Shown: positions 12,222-20,980 of the stretch, in pieces
Layout of the letters: every line of letters begins with the position of its first letter
Position numbering within the stretch: the stretch's first letter is position 1
Source of the DNA: Ornithinimicrobium sp. INDO-MA30-4
Lineage (GTDB): Bacteria > Actinomycetota > Actinomycetes > Actinomycetales > Dermatophilaceae
Length of the DNA: 64,000 bases
Direction of reading: 5' to 3'
NCBI RefSeq assembly: GCF_021535045.1
Contig: NZ_CP091056.1
Location: 1,426,001 to 1,490,000, forward strand
Notes under the pieces: model-generated
Seen by the model: only the letters and a program-made list of their open reading frames with translations
Databases searched by the model: none
What the model was told of the DNA's origin: nothing
Translations under genes and position numbers: made by a program

Positions 12222-13388
12222 CTACTTCGGCATCGCTTCGCGGTCGAGGCGAGCCAACTGCGAGCGCACTAACGGTTGCAGCGGCGAACTGGCAGGCATG
12301 ATGCGCTGTTGCGCCGCCCATACTTCATAGTCATCGCCGCCCCAGGAGGTGCGCGTCCAGACCGCCATCAAGTCGGCGCGCTCGCTGGCTAGCACACCGC
12401 GCCGCACGTCTGCTTCGACCTGACTGCGATAGCGCATCACCCCCGGAGCCTCCGAATGTGGCAGCACCGGTCCACGATATTTTTGCAAAGCGCTAGCGAT
12501 CTCCCCGATGTCAGCGGTTTGCGATACGACAGCCGCGTCTAGCGTCACCTGCTCCCGCAGTGCATAGGGCCGAGACCCCAAGAGTTCGTCACCGACAACG
12601 TGCCTCAACCTGTTCATCTCAGCGCGCACGGTCGACGCCGTGACCTCATGCGGATAGATCAGGACAGCGAGCTCTTCGCCGCTCAGGCCCATCGGTGCAT
12701 CGGCCAAGACCACAAACATCTCGGTATGCCGGGGGCTCAGCACGATGGACTTAGCGCCCTTCCGCAAGATCCCCTCGCGGCGGCCCAGCACTTCGAGGGT
12801 GAAGCCGCCACTGCTGGCCTCTTGATGCGCGTCTTTGGCCAACTCGGCCTCAGCGAGCAACGCCGCGGCACGCACCATGGCCATCGTCTGAGCGCCCGCG
12901 ACTTGATCGCCACCGGTGACATCGAGGACACCAAGCACGGACCCCGAGGCCGGGTCATGGATCGGGCTGGCGACACAATTCCACTGCTGCACCACGGTGC
13001 GGTAGTGCTCGGCTCCCGTCACCATCAGCGGCTGATCGAGGGCAAGCGCCATTCCAGGGGCGTTGGTGCCCACCGCTCGCTCATCCCAAATGGAGCCTTC
13101 GATAAATCCGGTGGACTCGGCCCTGCGCAATGTGGCGTGCGAACCACTGACCCAGAGCAATTGTCCAGCCTCATCGGCGAGCGCCAGGAGGGCGTTGCTC
13201 TCGATGGCCGCCGCCCCCAGCACTTCTTCCAGGAGTGGATAAATCGCAGCAAGCCGGTGCGCTTGACGGTATTGCCGCAGGTCACTGGTCGGCATCAAGA
13301 TAGTGGGCTCATTGGCATCGGCGTCGACACCAGCCGCAGCGGATCGACGCCAGGACTCGGCCACCTGGGACCTCATAGCCTTGGGCAC
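12222..13388 (-). CDS. GAF-domain regulator with winged-helix output, beside aldehyde dehydrogenase
   Basis: 388 residues. The N-terminal half resembles the AcoR-type sensor (VAESWRRSAAAGVD, NALLALADEAGQLLWVSGSH, WDERAVGTNAPGMALAL, WNCVASPIHDPASGSVLGVL). No sigma-54 AAA+ domain follows. Instead LSPRHTEMFVVLADAPMGLS and VTASTVRAEMNRLRHVVGDE look like an OmpR/PhoB-type winged helix. It is divergent from an aldehyde dehydrogenase-DUF779 pair and is probably its regulator; the effector, likely an aldehyde or alcohol product, is inferred. Confidence 0.82.
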   Translation of the reverse strand: MPKAMRSQVAESWRRSAAAGVDADANEPTILMPTSDLRQYRQAHRLAAIYPLLEEVLGAAAIESNALLALADEAGQLLWVSGSHATLRRAESTGFIEGSIWDERAVGTNAPGMALALDQPLMVTGAEHYRTVVQQWNCVASPIHDPASGSVLGVLDVTGGDQVAGAQTMAMVRAAALLAEAELAKDAHQEASSGGFTLEVLGRREGILRKGAKSIVLSPRHTEMFVVLADAPMGLSGEELAVLIYPHEVTASTVRAEMNRLRHVVGDELLGSRPYALREQVTLDAAVVSQTADIGEIASALQKYRGPVLPHSEAPGVMRYRSQVEADVRRGVLASERADLMAVWTRTSWGGDDYEVWAAQQRIMPASSPLQPLVRSQLARLDREAMPK

Positions 13389-13477
13389 CCTGCCAGTACA
13401 GTCCTCTTCCTGCTCAGCGCAACAGGTGCCCAGAGTTATGCGCAGAGTTTGCTTAAGTTCAACAGCCCCGGCGCGAA

Positions 13478-13496
13478 TGCAACGTTATTGCAACGT
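13478..13496 (+). promoter_or_regulatory. Direct repeat, possible operator upstream of aldehyde dehydrogenase
   Basis: TGCAACGT occurs twice (13478-13485 and 13489-13496) with start-to-start spacing of 11 bases, close to one helical turn. It lies 69 bases upstream of the aldehyde dehydrogenase start and 90 bases from the divergent regulator start. Binding by the GAF regulator is inferred. Confidence 0.4.
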
Positions 13497-13564
13497 CGTT
13501 CGTTCTACGGTGACCATAACCCTGTATTTCCAGGGCCCACCATCGATGTTGGGAGTCATTAGTT

Positions 13565-15087
13565 ATGACCGTCTATGCAGCACCAGGCACCGCAGACTCG
13601 CTCGTCAGCGTCAAAGAACGCTACGGCCACTTCATTGGCGGCCAATGGGTCGACCCGATCAAGGGCGAGTACTTCGAGAACATCACCCCCGTAACCGGCC
13701 AGGTCTTCACCGAGATCGCACGTGGCACCAGTGAGGACATCGAGGCTGCTCTGGATGCAGCCCATGCCGCAGCCCCCGCGTGGGGCAAGACGCCGGCTGC
13801 CGCTCGCGCACAGGTTTTGAACAAGATCGCTGACCGTCTTGAAGAAAACCTCGAGATGCTCGCTGTGGCCGAGAGCTGGGACAACGGCAAGGCTGTTCGC
13901 GAGAGCCTGATGGCGGACCTACCGCTAGCCGTCGACCACTTCCGCTATTTCGCTGGCTGCATCCGCGCTCAAGAGGGCAGCCTGACCGACCTCGACGAAA
14001 ACACGATCGCGTATCACTTCCAGGAGCCACTGGGCGTTGTTGGGCAGATCATTCCCTGGAACTTCCCGATCTTGATGGCCACTGGAAGTTGGCCCCGGCA
14101 CTTGCCGCTGGCAACGCTGTGGTCCTCAAGCCGGCCGAGCAGACCCCTTGGTCGATCTTGAAGGTCTTTGAACTCATCGGCGAATTGCTCCCCGATGGCG
14201 TCGTCAACATCGTCAACGGCTTTGGCGTTGAGGCTGGCAAGCCGCTGGCATCCAACCCGCGCATCGCCAAGATCGCCTTCACCGGCGAGACCACCACAGG
14301 TCGCTTGATCATGCAGTACGCGAGCCAGAACCTGATCCCGGTCACGCTGGAGTTGGGTGGCAAGAGCCCCAACGTCTTCTTTGAGGACGTTGCTCTGCAC
14401 GATGACGCGTTCTACGACAAGGCACTCGAAGGCTTCGTTCTCTTCGCGCTCAATAATGGCGAGGTATGCACCTGTCCGTCGCGCGCCCTGGTGCAGTCCT
14501 CCATCTACGACAAGTTCGTGCCGGACGCCATTGAGCGAGTCAAGGCGATCAAGATGGGCAACCCGTTGGACACCGACACCATGATGGGTGCCCAAGCCAG
14601 CAACGACCAGTTGGAAAAGATCCTGTCCTACCTCGACATCGGCAAGCAGGAGGGCGCCAAGGTGCTCGCCGGTGGTGTACGTGCCGAGCTTGACGGCGAC
14701 CTAGCCGGCGGCTACTACGTTGAGCCGACAGTATTTGAGGGCAACAACGCGATGCGTATCTTCCAAGAGGAGATCTTCGGGCCGGTGCTTGCACTGACCC
14801 GCTTCGACGACGAAGACGACGCACTGGAGGTCGCCAACGACACCCTGTACGGCTTGGGTGCTGGCGTGTGGAGCCGCGACGGAGCCCGCGCATACCGGAT
14901 GGGTCGTGGCATTCAGGCTGGTCGTGTCTGGACAAACTGCTACCACGCCTACCCGGCGGGCGCAGCGTTCGGTGGCTACAAGAACTCGGGCATTGGCCGC
15001 GAGAACCACCGAATGATGCTGGACCATTACCAGCAGACGAAGAACCTGCTTGTCTCCACTGGACAAGACAAGTTGGGCTTCTTCTAA
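13565..15087 (+). CDS. NAD-dependent aldehyde dehydrogenase, ExaC/acetaldehyde type (frame break near 14081)
   Basis: Oxidises an aldehyde, probably acetaldehyde, to the acid. About 507 residues. Motifs: [36 protein letters not shown] (general-base Glu), [13 protein letters not shown] (catalytic Cys) and [13 protein letters not shown]. One T is missing near 14081; restoring it gives [20 protein letters not shown]. The DUF779 gene follows after 35 bases. That pairing with a divergent GAF regulator is typical of ethanol/acetaldehyde catabolic aldehyde dehydrogenases. Confidence 0.93.
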
Positions 15088-15122
15088 TCCCGGCCCCGCC
15101 GAACACAACATCAGGAGGATCC

Positions 15123-15526
15123 ATGTCGCAGCCCAACCCGAGCCGCGTTGCTATCACCGCCGAGGCAGGCGAGTTGATCGCCAAACTCGTCGACCGCAAC
15201 GGACCGGTGATGTTTCACCAGTCGGGCGGATGCTGCGACGGGTCCTCCCCGATGTGCTACCCCTGGGTGACTTCATCACCGGTGACAGCGACGTTTTGCT
15301 CGCCGAGGTAAAGGTCGCTGATGTCGATAAGGCAGTGCCGATCTGGATGTCCAAGAGCCAGTTCGCATATTGGAAGCACACGCATCTCACCATCGATGTC
15401 GTTAAGGGACGGGGAGCCGGGTTTTCCCTCGAGGCCCCCGAAGGCAAGCGGTTCTTGATCCGCTCCCGTCTCTTGACCGATGCCGAAGACAGCTACTTTG
15501 CCGAGCAAGAAAGCCTCGCCAACTAA
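15123..15526 (+). CDS. DUF779 protein, aldehyde dehydrogenase partner (frame break near 15262)
   Basis: Small cytosolic protein, about 134 residues, almost always encoded after ExaC-type aldehyde dehydrogenases; its role is unsettled. The N-terminus is MSQPNPSRVAITAEAGELIA and the cysteine-rich signature FHQSGGCCDGSSPMCYP is intact. One base missing near 15262 separates it from LGDFITGDSDVLLAEV and the remainder up to FAEQESLAN. AGGAGG lies just before the ATG. Confidence 0.88.
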
Positions 15527-15545
15527 GTAGGCGCGTCCCCCGCGC

Positions 15546-15582
15546 CACGTGGCCTCAGCCGAACACCGGCTGGGGCCACGTG
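15546..15582 (+). terminator. Terminator after the aldehyde dehydrogenase-DUF779 unit
   Basis: CACGTGGCC..CAGCCG pairs with CGGCTG..GGCCACGTG (one mismatch) around AACAC, followed by CTTTGTGT. Confidence 0.85.
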
Positions 15583-15723
15583 CTTTGTGTGGTGTCTTAG
15601 GTGTGTCACACCGGTGGCGTAACCTGAATTCCTACTTGGACACGCGTACCCAGCGTTGGGCCGGTGTGCCCAACGGCATTCCTCTGCCCGGCCCGCAGGC
15701 AGAGTAGAGAGAGGAATCCTTCA

Positions 15724-16701
15724 GTGAGCATCATTGAGGCCGACGGCCTCACGAAGACATACTCAACCCGCAGCGGGACCGTGCATGCGCTAGCGGGGCT
15801 GGATTTGAGCGTCCCCGAAGGGAGCGTTAAGGGCCTGCTTGGCCCCAACGGCGCTGGTAAGACCACCACTGTCAAGGTGCTGAACACGTTGATCAAGCCT
15901 GACTCGGGCACTGCCACCGTGGATGGCATTGATGTCGCCAGCGACCCACAGGGCGTGCGCCGAGTGATCGGCGCTTCTGGTCAATACGCAGCGGTCGATG
16001 AAAACCTCACGGGCCTCGAAAACCTCGAGATGGTTGGCCGCCTCTACCACCTTGGGCGCAGGAAGTCCCGGGCTCGGGCTAAAGAGCTCATCGAGGCCTT
16101 CGACCTCAGCGCAGCGGGAAATCGACCCGTCAAAGGATTTTCTGGCGGGATGCGCCGCCGCATTGACCTAGCAGGCGCCTTGGTCAACCGTCCGCGCATC
16201 CTGTTCTTGGATGAGCCCACGACAGGTCTCGACCCGGCCAGCCGCTTGGGCTTGTGGGAAACGATCAGCGACTTGGTCAAGGGCGGCACCACCGTCTTGC
16301 TGACCACGCAATACCTCGAAGAGGCGGATTATCTCGCTGATCACATCTCGGTCATCGACTCTGGACACGTGATCGCTGAGGGCACCGCTGACGAGTTAAA
16401 GGCTCAGATTGGCGGGCACCGCGTCGTCGTGACCCTGGTCAACGAATCCGATTCCGGTGTGTCGCGTGAGATCCTGAGCCGCCATGGCAGTGGCGAAATC
16501 AACGTGGGTGACGGCGGCCGTAAATTGGACGTCGTTGTCGACCACGGGCCTTCTGCACTCCAGGCCGTGCTGAGCGACCTCGGCGAAGCCCAGATCGCCC
16601 TGCACGATGCCGGTATGCAGCGCCCAACACTGGACGACGTCTTCCTGACCGTGACCGGTCACCGCGCCGAAGACAACGAAGACGAGAAGGAGGCGAGCTG
16701 A
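15724..16701 (+). CDS. ABC exporter ATP-binding protein, DrrA-like
   Basis: 325 residues from the GTG at 15724. Walker A GPNGAGKTTTVK, Q-loop region GASGQYAAVDENLTGLENLE, signature FSGGMRRRIDLAGAL, Walker B RILFLDEPTTGLDP and H-loop replaced by LLTTQYLEEADYLADH, the pattern of daunorubicin-resistance (DrrA) ATPases. A C-terminal domain of about 100 residues follows. It overlaps the permease start (TGATG). Drug or lipid export is the family role; the substrate is not deducible. Confidence 0.93.
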   Translation: MSIIEADGLTKTYSTRSGTVHALAGLDLSVPEGSVKGLLGPNGAGKTTTVKVLNTLIKPDSGTATVDGIDVASDPQGVRRVIGASGQYAAVDENLTGLENLEMVGRLYHLGRRKSRARAKELIEAFDLSAAGNRPVKGFSGGMRRRIDLAGALVNRPRILFLDEPTTGLDPASRLGLWETISDLVKGGTTVLLTTQYLEEADYLADHISVIDSGHVIAEGTADELKAQIGGHRVVVTLVNESDSGVSREILSRHGSGEINVGDGGRKLDVVVDHGPSALQAVLSDLGEAQIALHDAGMQRPTLDDVFLTVTGHRAEDNEDEKEAS

Positions 16702-17564
16702 TGACCACCATTGACGCGCAAAAGACGACTGTCGAAGGGCCTCTGCAGCCAGAAGTGACCGGCCCCGTGGCCACCTGGTTTGCCGACGGTTGGACGGTGA
16801 CCTGGCGCAACCTGAGCAAGGTCAAGCGCTCCCCCGACGTGTTGGTCTTTGCGATCTTGCAGCCAATCATGTTCGTCCTGTTGTTTAGCCAAGTGTTCGG
16901 TGGAGCGATCGGCGGCGGCAACGCTGACTTCGACTACACCAACTTCTTGATGGCTGGCATCTTTGCCCAGACTGTTGTCTTTGGCTCAACCTTCTCGGGT
17001 GCCGCCATGGCTCAAGACCTCAAAGAAGGCCTGATTGACCGTTTCCGCACCTTGCCGATGAACCCTTCGGCGGTGTTGGTTGGGCGGACCAACTCTGACC
17101 TCGTGCTCAACACCCTGTCCATGATCATCATGATCCTGACTGGCTTTGCCATTGGGTGGCGCTTCGAAAGCGGCTTCTTGAGCTTCTTCGGCGGCGTCGT
17201 CCTGCTCATGCTCTTCTCGTATTCGTTCAGTTGGGTGATGGCGCTGCTCGGCATGATGGTGAAGTCGCCAGAGACGATTAACAATGCGTCCTTCATGATC
17301 CTGTTCCCGATCACCTTTATTTCGAACGCGTTCGTGCCAGCTGAGTCATTGCCCCGTGTGCTTGAGGTGTTCGCTAACTGGAACCCTGTGTCTGCGTTGA
17401 TTCAGGGAGCCCGCGAGCTGTTCGGCAACACCGGCGGCACCATCGCGGCCGACACCTGGCCCATGCAAAACCCCATCATCACGGCAGTCGCTGGCTCCCT
17501 GGTGTTGCTGATCATCTTTGTCCCGTTGGCGATCAAAAAGTTCGCGAACACCTCGTCGCGTTAA
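16701..17564 (+). CDS. ABC-2 type permease, DrrB-like
   Basis: 287 residues with six likely membrane spans, including VFAILQPIMFVLLFSQVFGG, FLMAGIFAQTVVFGSTF, LSMIIMILTGFAIGW and AVAGSLVLLIIFVPLAI. The family segment DLKEGLIDRFRTLPMNPSAV is present. It forms an exporter with the preceding ATPase and is translationally coupled to it. A terminator with a T-rich tail follows at 17616-17652. Confidence 0.92.
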   Translation: MTTIDAQKTTVEGPLQPEVTGPVATWFADGWTVTWRNLSKVKRSPDVLVFAILQPIMFVLLFSQVFGGAIGGGNADFDYTNFLMAGIFAQTVVFGSTFSGAAMAQDLKEGLIDRFRTLPMNPSAVLVGRTNSDLVLNTLSMIIMILTGFAIGWRFESGFLSFFGGVVLLMLFSYSFSWVMALLGMMVKSPETINNASFMILFPITFISNAFVPAESLPRVLEVFANWNPVSALIQGARELFGNTGGTIAADTWPMQNPIITAVAGSLVLLIIFVPLAIKKFANTSSR

Positions 17565-17615
17565 CCACAGTGCGATCGGAGTCAACGCGATAGCGACCCT
17601 GACCATACAAACGCG

Positions 17616-17652
17616 AAAGGCGTGACAGACCACTCAGTCCGGCACGCCTTTT
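17616..17652 (+). terminator. Terminator after the DrrAB-like pair
   Basis: AAAGGCGTG pairs with CACGCCTTT, with an inner GAC/GTC, followed by TGCATC. It lies between convergent genes (permease and truA). Confidence 0.8.
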
Positions 17653-17758
17653 GCATCTGCGTGCCTCGGGTCAACCGATACTTGCGCCGCACGAACGCCC
17701 AGATCAAGTCCTTGTCCATGGTCCCCTCCCACCTCGACGTGCCTTCAAAGTAACAGGC

Positions 17759-18654
17759 TCAATCTGTAGTGGCCTCTGGCAAGGAGCGAGTGTTTCGTGC
17801 CTCTTCTGCGCGCTGACCCACCAGGTGATCGGGTGGATACACGATCTCCTCGAGGCTTAGCCCGTGCGCCGGCATCACGATCATGCGGGGGTCGCGCACC
17901 CGAGCACCCAAGATCTCGCGAATAGTCTCCGGTGAGAACTGGCCCTCCCCGACACGCACCATGGCACCGACAAGCGCACGGACCATGCTGTGGCAAAAGG
18001 CATCAGCCTGGACATCAGCAACCACGACTCCCCTGTCGTCGCGACTCCACCCGTACTTCAAGAGTGTCCGCACCGTGGTTGCCCCATCACGCCTACGACA
18101 GAAGGCGGCAAAGTCGTGCAGCCCAAGAAGGCACTGAGCCGCCTCATCCATCGCATCGACGTCTAGACCCCGGTCGTAAGCCACCGTGTCGTGGCGCCTC
18201 AGCGGGTCAACCGCATCAACGTTGTCCGCGATGCGATAGGTGTAGCGACGGCGAAGCGCCGAAAAGCGAGCGTCAAACCCTTGGGGAGCCCGGATGACCC
18301 GATAGACCCGGATTTCATCCGATAGCACGCTGCGCAGTCGGTTAGCCAACGCCACCTCGGGAGTCCAGGTGCCACGCCCCACAACATCCTCAAACGACGC
18401 GAGTGGCACGTCAACGTGAAAGACCGACCCCTGGCATGCACGCCAGCGTCTGTGCGACCACCCACAAACAACTTGGGCGACGGCTCTCTCAGAATGACGC
18501 CCAAGGCCGATGAGATCTGGTCTTCGATGGTGCGTAGCCCAGGCTGAATAGCCCAGCCATAGAAGTCGGTCCCGTCATAGGCGAGATCAATTCTGAGCCG
18601 AACGAGGCCGTCCTCACGATCGCCCGAAGAAGCTGCATCACCCATCCCAATCAC
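17759..18654 (-). CDS. truA: tRNA pseudouridine(38-40) synthase (frame break near 18425)
   Basis: Modifies uridines 38-40 in tRNA anticodon stems. Conserved [20 protein letters not shown], catalytic Asp in [12 protein letters not shown], then [12 protein letters not shown] and [20 protein letters not shown]. One base missing near 18425 separates VHARG from [15 protein letters not shown]. Total about 299 residues. The ATG at 18654 may be preceded by a better internal start at VRLRIDLAY. truA normally follows rplQ in actinobacteria; here a DUF559 gene lies between them. Confidence 0.92.
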
Positions 18655-18682
18655 GACGTAAGCATAATCCGAAGCCGCCGAC

Positions 18683-18911
18683 TCACCCGCCAGCTCGCCA
18701 CCACCGCTTCGGCCTGCTGGCCAACTCTTCCGGAGTCAGCATGCGGGTCTGGCGAAATTCGTGAAGCTCAAGGCCGATTGCCGGGATTGTGCTGAACAAG
18801 ACGAAAAAACCACCACGCTGACAATCCCGCCTCACCCTTCATCACGGTGAGCCCAAGCACGGCAAAAACACAGAGAATCGCCATAAACAAGGACCGAAGC
18901 AAATACATCAT
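18683..18911 (-). CDS. Possible small single-span membrane protein upstream of truA
   Basis: I do not recognise this. From ATG 18911 it starts [20 protein letters not shown], a likely membrane segment, then [17 protein letters not shown]. The given frame stops at 18768. Dropping one C near 18787 extends it with [20 protein letters not shown] and a tryptophan/arginine-rich end at 18683, 28 bases before truA. The extension looks protein-like, but both the gene and the correction are tentative. Confidence 0.4.
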
Positions 18912-19021
18912 CGTGAGCCCCCATGCCCATTCCCTACAGCCATCACAGTGCCGATCGCGACTGTGGCCAACTCTGCTCATCAATTAATCACGGCGCGAGC
19001 AACATCGCAATGCTCCCACGG

Positions 19022-19842
19022 TCAGGCAGCGCTGTTTCGCCGGGCTCGATCAAAGGCCTCCAGCAGCTTTGCCCGCACGAAATCAGGCCGATCAAGGTCC
19101 GTCCAGATGATCCGCACCATTTCGTATCCCAACCGCCGCAGCTCGTCCTCCCTATTCTTCTCGTCGAACAGTGCCTTGGGGTTGCCGTACTTCACTCGGC
19201 CATCAAATTCAACGATCGTGCGCTGAGTCCGGAAGAGGAAGTCCACTCTGGCCAGTCCACCATCTCGACAACGCATTGTGGCCGTGCGAGACCGCGAGCA
19301 AATCTGCCTGCCGACAGCGCCTCGGCAAACACCGCGCTGCCAACTCCAGCGTGAGCGATGGCATCTGCTGCCACGAGGCCGGCTTCCACCCCGAAGGCAT
19401 CGGCGACTTGGAGGGCTGCCAGCGCGTCTCGCACCCTAAACGGCAGACCGCACGGGACCAGCCAAGCGGGATCGACGACCTGGTGATAGGCCAGTTCACG
19501 GGTGGACTTGTGACGAGTCTTGTCGAGACGCATCAGGTGAACGCGCTGGTCGACACCGAATAGCGGCAGCCGCGCCATAGCCAGCGACGACTGATGTGAG
19601 AGTGCCACGCTGCCATTCCACGGGGTAAGCAGCGCCGCCTGGGCGCGAAGTCGGTGTCGCTCCGAGGCCATGGCTGCTTGCCAGACTGCTTCGATCACCA
19701 CCACGCCCTTGCCGCGTCGGCGCACCAGGCGTTGAGTCACCCACCGGTTGACGCATCGGCGATCAACGCCGAGTGCCGACAGTTGTTGAGTCGAGGCAAG
19801 GCCGCCTTGGGCCAGCAGCCACTGCTCGATCTCTGCGTCCAT
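19022..19842 (-). pseudogene. AbiEi-like winged-helix/DUF559 protein, copy 1, internally deleted
   Basis: The N-terminal 190 residues (IEQWLLAQGGLASTQQLSAL, winged-helix antitoxin-like, then LSHQSSLAMARLPLFGVDQR and LQVADAFGVEAGLVAADAIA) align closely with copy 2 at 51656-52575. Next to CVVEM about 106 bases are absent relative to copy 2, throwing the DUF559 domain (LARVDFLFRTQRTIVEFDG, REDELRRLGYEMVRIIWTDL) out of frame. The loss is not a multiple of three and removes the ESRCRWLFHIMG-equivalent segment, so a full protein is not made. It lies 3' of rplQ. Confidence 0.8.
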
Positions 19843-19985
19843 CTGCAAACTATGTCGCGGCTTGGCCTAGCACGCGTGAGCGCATCCACAGGTCCGCCTG
19901 GCAGCGCCCCCGAAAGCAGCGCCAGTCCCGAAGGCAGCGGCTGGTGGAGCTAGCAGCGCGCCAGATTTCAGCGCCCCCGATAGCC

Positions 19986-20052
19986 GCGATGAGTCAAAAT
20001 GGGCTGAATGCGGCCCGCACAATGCCACATCTAGCCCATTTTGACTCATCGC
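19986..20052. repeat. 20-bp perfect inverted repeat with palindromic tip
   Basis: The left arm 19986-20005 (GCGATGAGTCAAAATGGGCT) is perfectly complementary to 20033-20052. The 27-base loop holds a second small palindrome, TGCGG-C-CCGCA. It lies 144 bases upstream of the copy-1 DUF559 start. There is no T tract, so it is not a typical terminator. Confidence 0.9.
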
Positions 20053-20056
20053 CGGT

Positions 20057-20080
20057 TGGTGGGGCGGCTGGTGGGGCGGC
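20057..20080. repeat. 12-bp tandem repeat beside the hairpin
   Basis: TGGTGGGGCGGC occurs twice in direct succession, and a third partial match (TGG) follows. A similar G-rich repeat stands in the same position next to copy 2 (52702-52756). Confidence 0.8.
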
Positions 20081-20109
20081 TGGAGGTTGCCGAGCGTGAG
20101 CACGACGAA

Positions 20110-20138
20110 GCCGCCCCACCCCCCAAGGGTGAAGCGGC
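20110..20138 (-). terminator. Probable terminator of the rpoA-rplQ unit
   Basis: GCCGC and CACCC pair with GGGTG and GCGGC across two opposed mismatches, 25 bases beyond the rplQ stop. It lacks a T tract. Confidence 0.5.
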
Positions 20139-20162
20139 AACGTGTGAAGCTGAAGAGCTAGA

Positions 20163-20957
20163 TCAAGCCTTGCCCGAATCTGCACCCTTGTCGCCAGCCT
20201 GAGCAGCAGCGCCGCCTGCCGGAGCGAATCCGGCAGCAACAGCAGCGTCAGCGGTGTTGAACCAAACCTCGGCCACGGTCTGGTCATACCAGCGTGATCC
20301 GGGGACGTGGTACTTCATCGAGCCAGCGTTGCCTTTGATGTCGAAGCCCTCGGGCTGCGAGCCATCCTCGTTAGCGTCAGCCGAGCCAGCACCGAAGCGG
20401 CTCTCGGTGGTCTCGTCTGATGCGGCTGCGGTCTCGGCGGGTGCCTCGACGGCTGTCTCGTGAGCGACAGGTGCCTCAACGACTACCTCTTCGGTCGTCT
20501 CGGTTGGCGTCTGCTCCGAGTCAGCCGCAGCCTCATTCGCATCCTTGGCTGCACGCTTGGTAGCGCCCTCAGCCTGCTCAACGACCTTCTTCTTCGCGAT
20601 CGGCTCACGAACCAATTCGATGATCGCCATCGGAGCGTTGTCGCCCTTACGGGGAGCAATCTTGGTGATCCGGGTGTAACCACCCTGACGGTCTGCAACG
20701 TCAGGAGCGATCTCGGTGAAGAGGCGGTGAACGACGCTCTTGTCCTTGATCGTGGCCATGACGCGACGACGAGCGTGCAGGTCTCCGCGCTTGGCGAAGC
20801 TCACATAACGCTCAGCGATGGGGCGCAAGCGACGTGCCTTGGCCTCAGTCGTGGTGATGCGGTCGTGCTCAAAGAGCGCGGTGGCCAGGTTGGCCAGCAA
20901 GTGGCGCTCGTGCGCCGGTCCGCCACCGAGGCGCGGACCCTTCTTGGGGGTAGGCAT
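20163..20957 (-). CDS. rplQ: 50S ribosomal protein L17 (bL17) with long C-terminal extension
   Basis: 264 residues against about 120 for the core. Residues 1-120 are ordinary L17 ([60 protein letters not shown]). A charged, Ala/Glu-rich linker ([20 protein letters not shown]) leads to a compact end domain near residues 205-250 with [20 protein letters not shown] and [20 protein letters not shown]. That domain resembles the short sunset domain of secreted and cell-surface actinobacterial proteins. It lies 23 bases after rpoA. Confidence 0.93.
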   Translation of the reverse strand: MPTPKKGPRLGGGPAHERHLLANLATALFEHDRITTTEAKARRLRPIAERYVSFAKRGDLHARRRVMATIKDKSVVHRLFTEIAPDVADRQGGYTRITKIAPRKGDNAPMAIIELVREPIAKKKVVEQAEGATKRAAKDANEAAADSEQTPTETTEEVVVEAPVAHETAVEAPAETAAASDETTESRFGAGSADANEDGSQPEGFDIKGNAGSMKYHVPGSRWYDQTVAEVWFNTADAAVAAGFAPAGGAAAQAGDKGADSGKA

Positions 20958-20980
20958 AAGAATTCTCCTTCAGCGAAATT

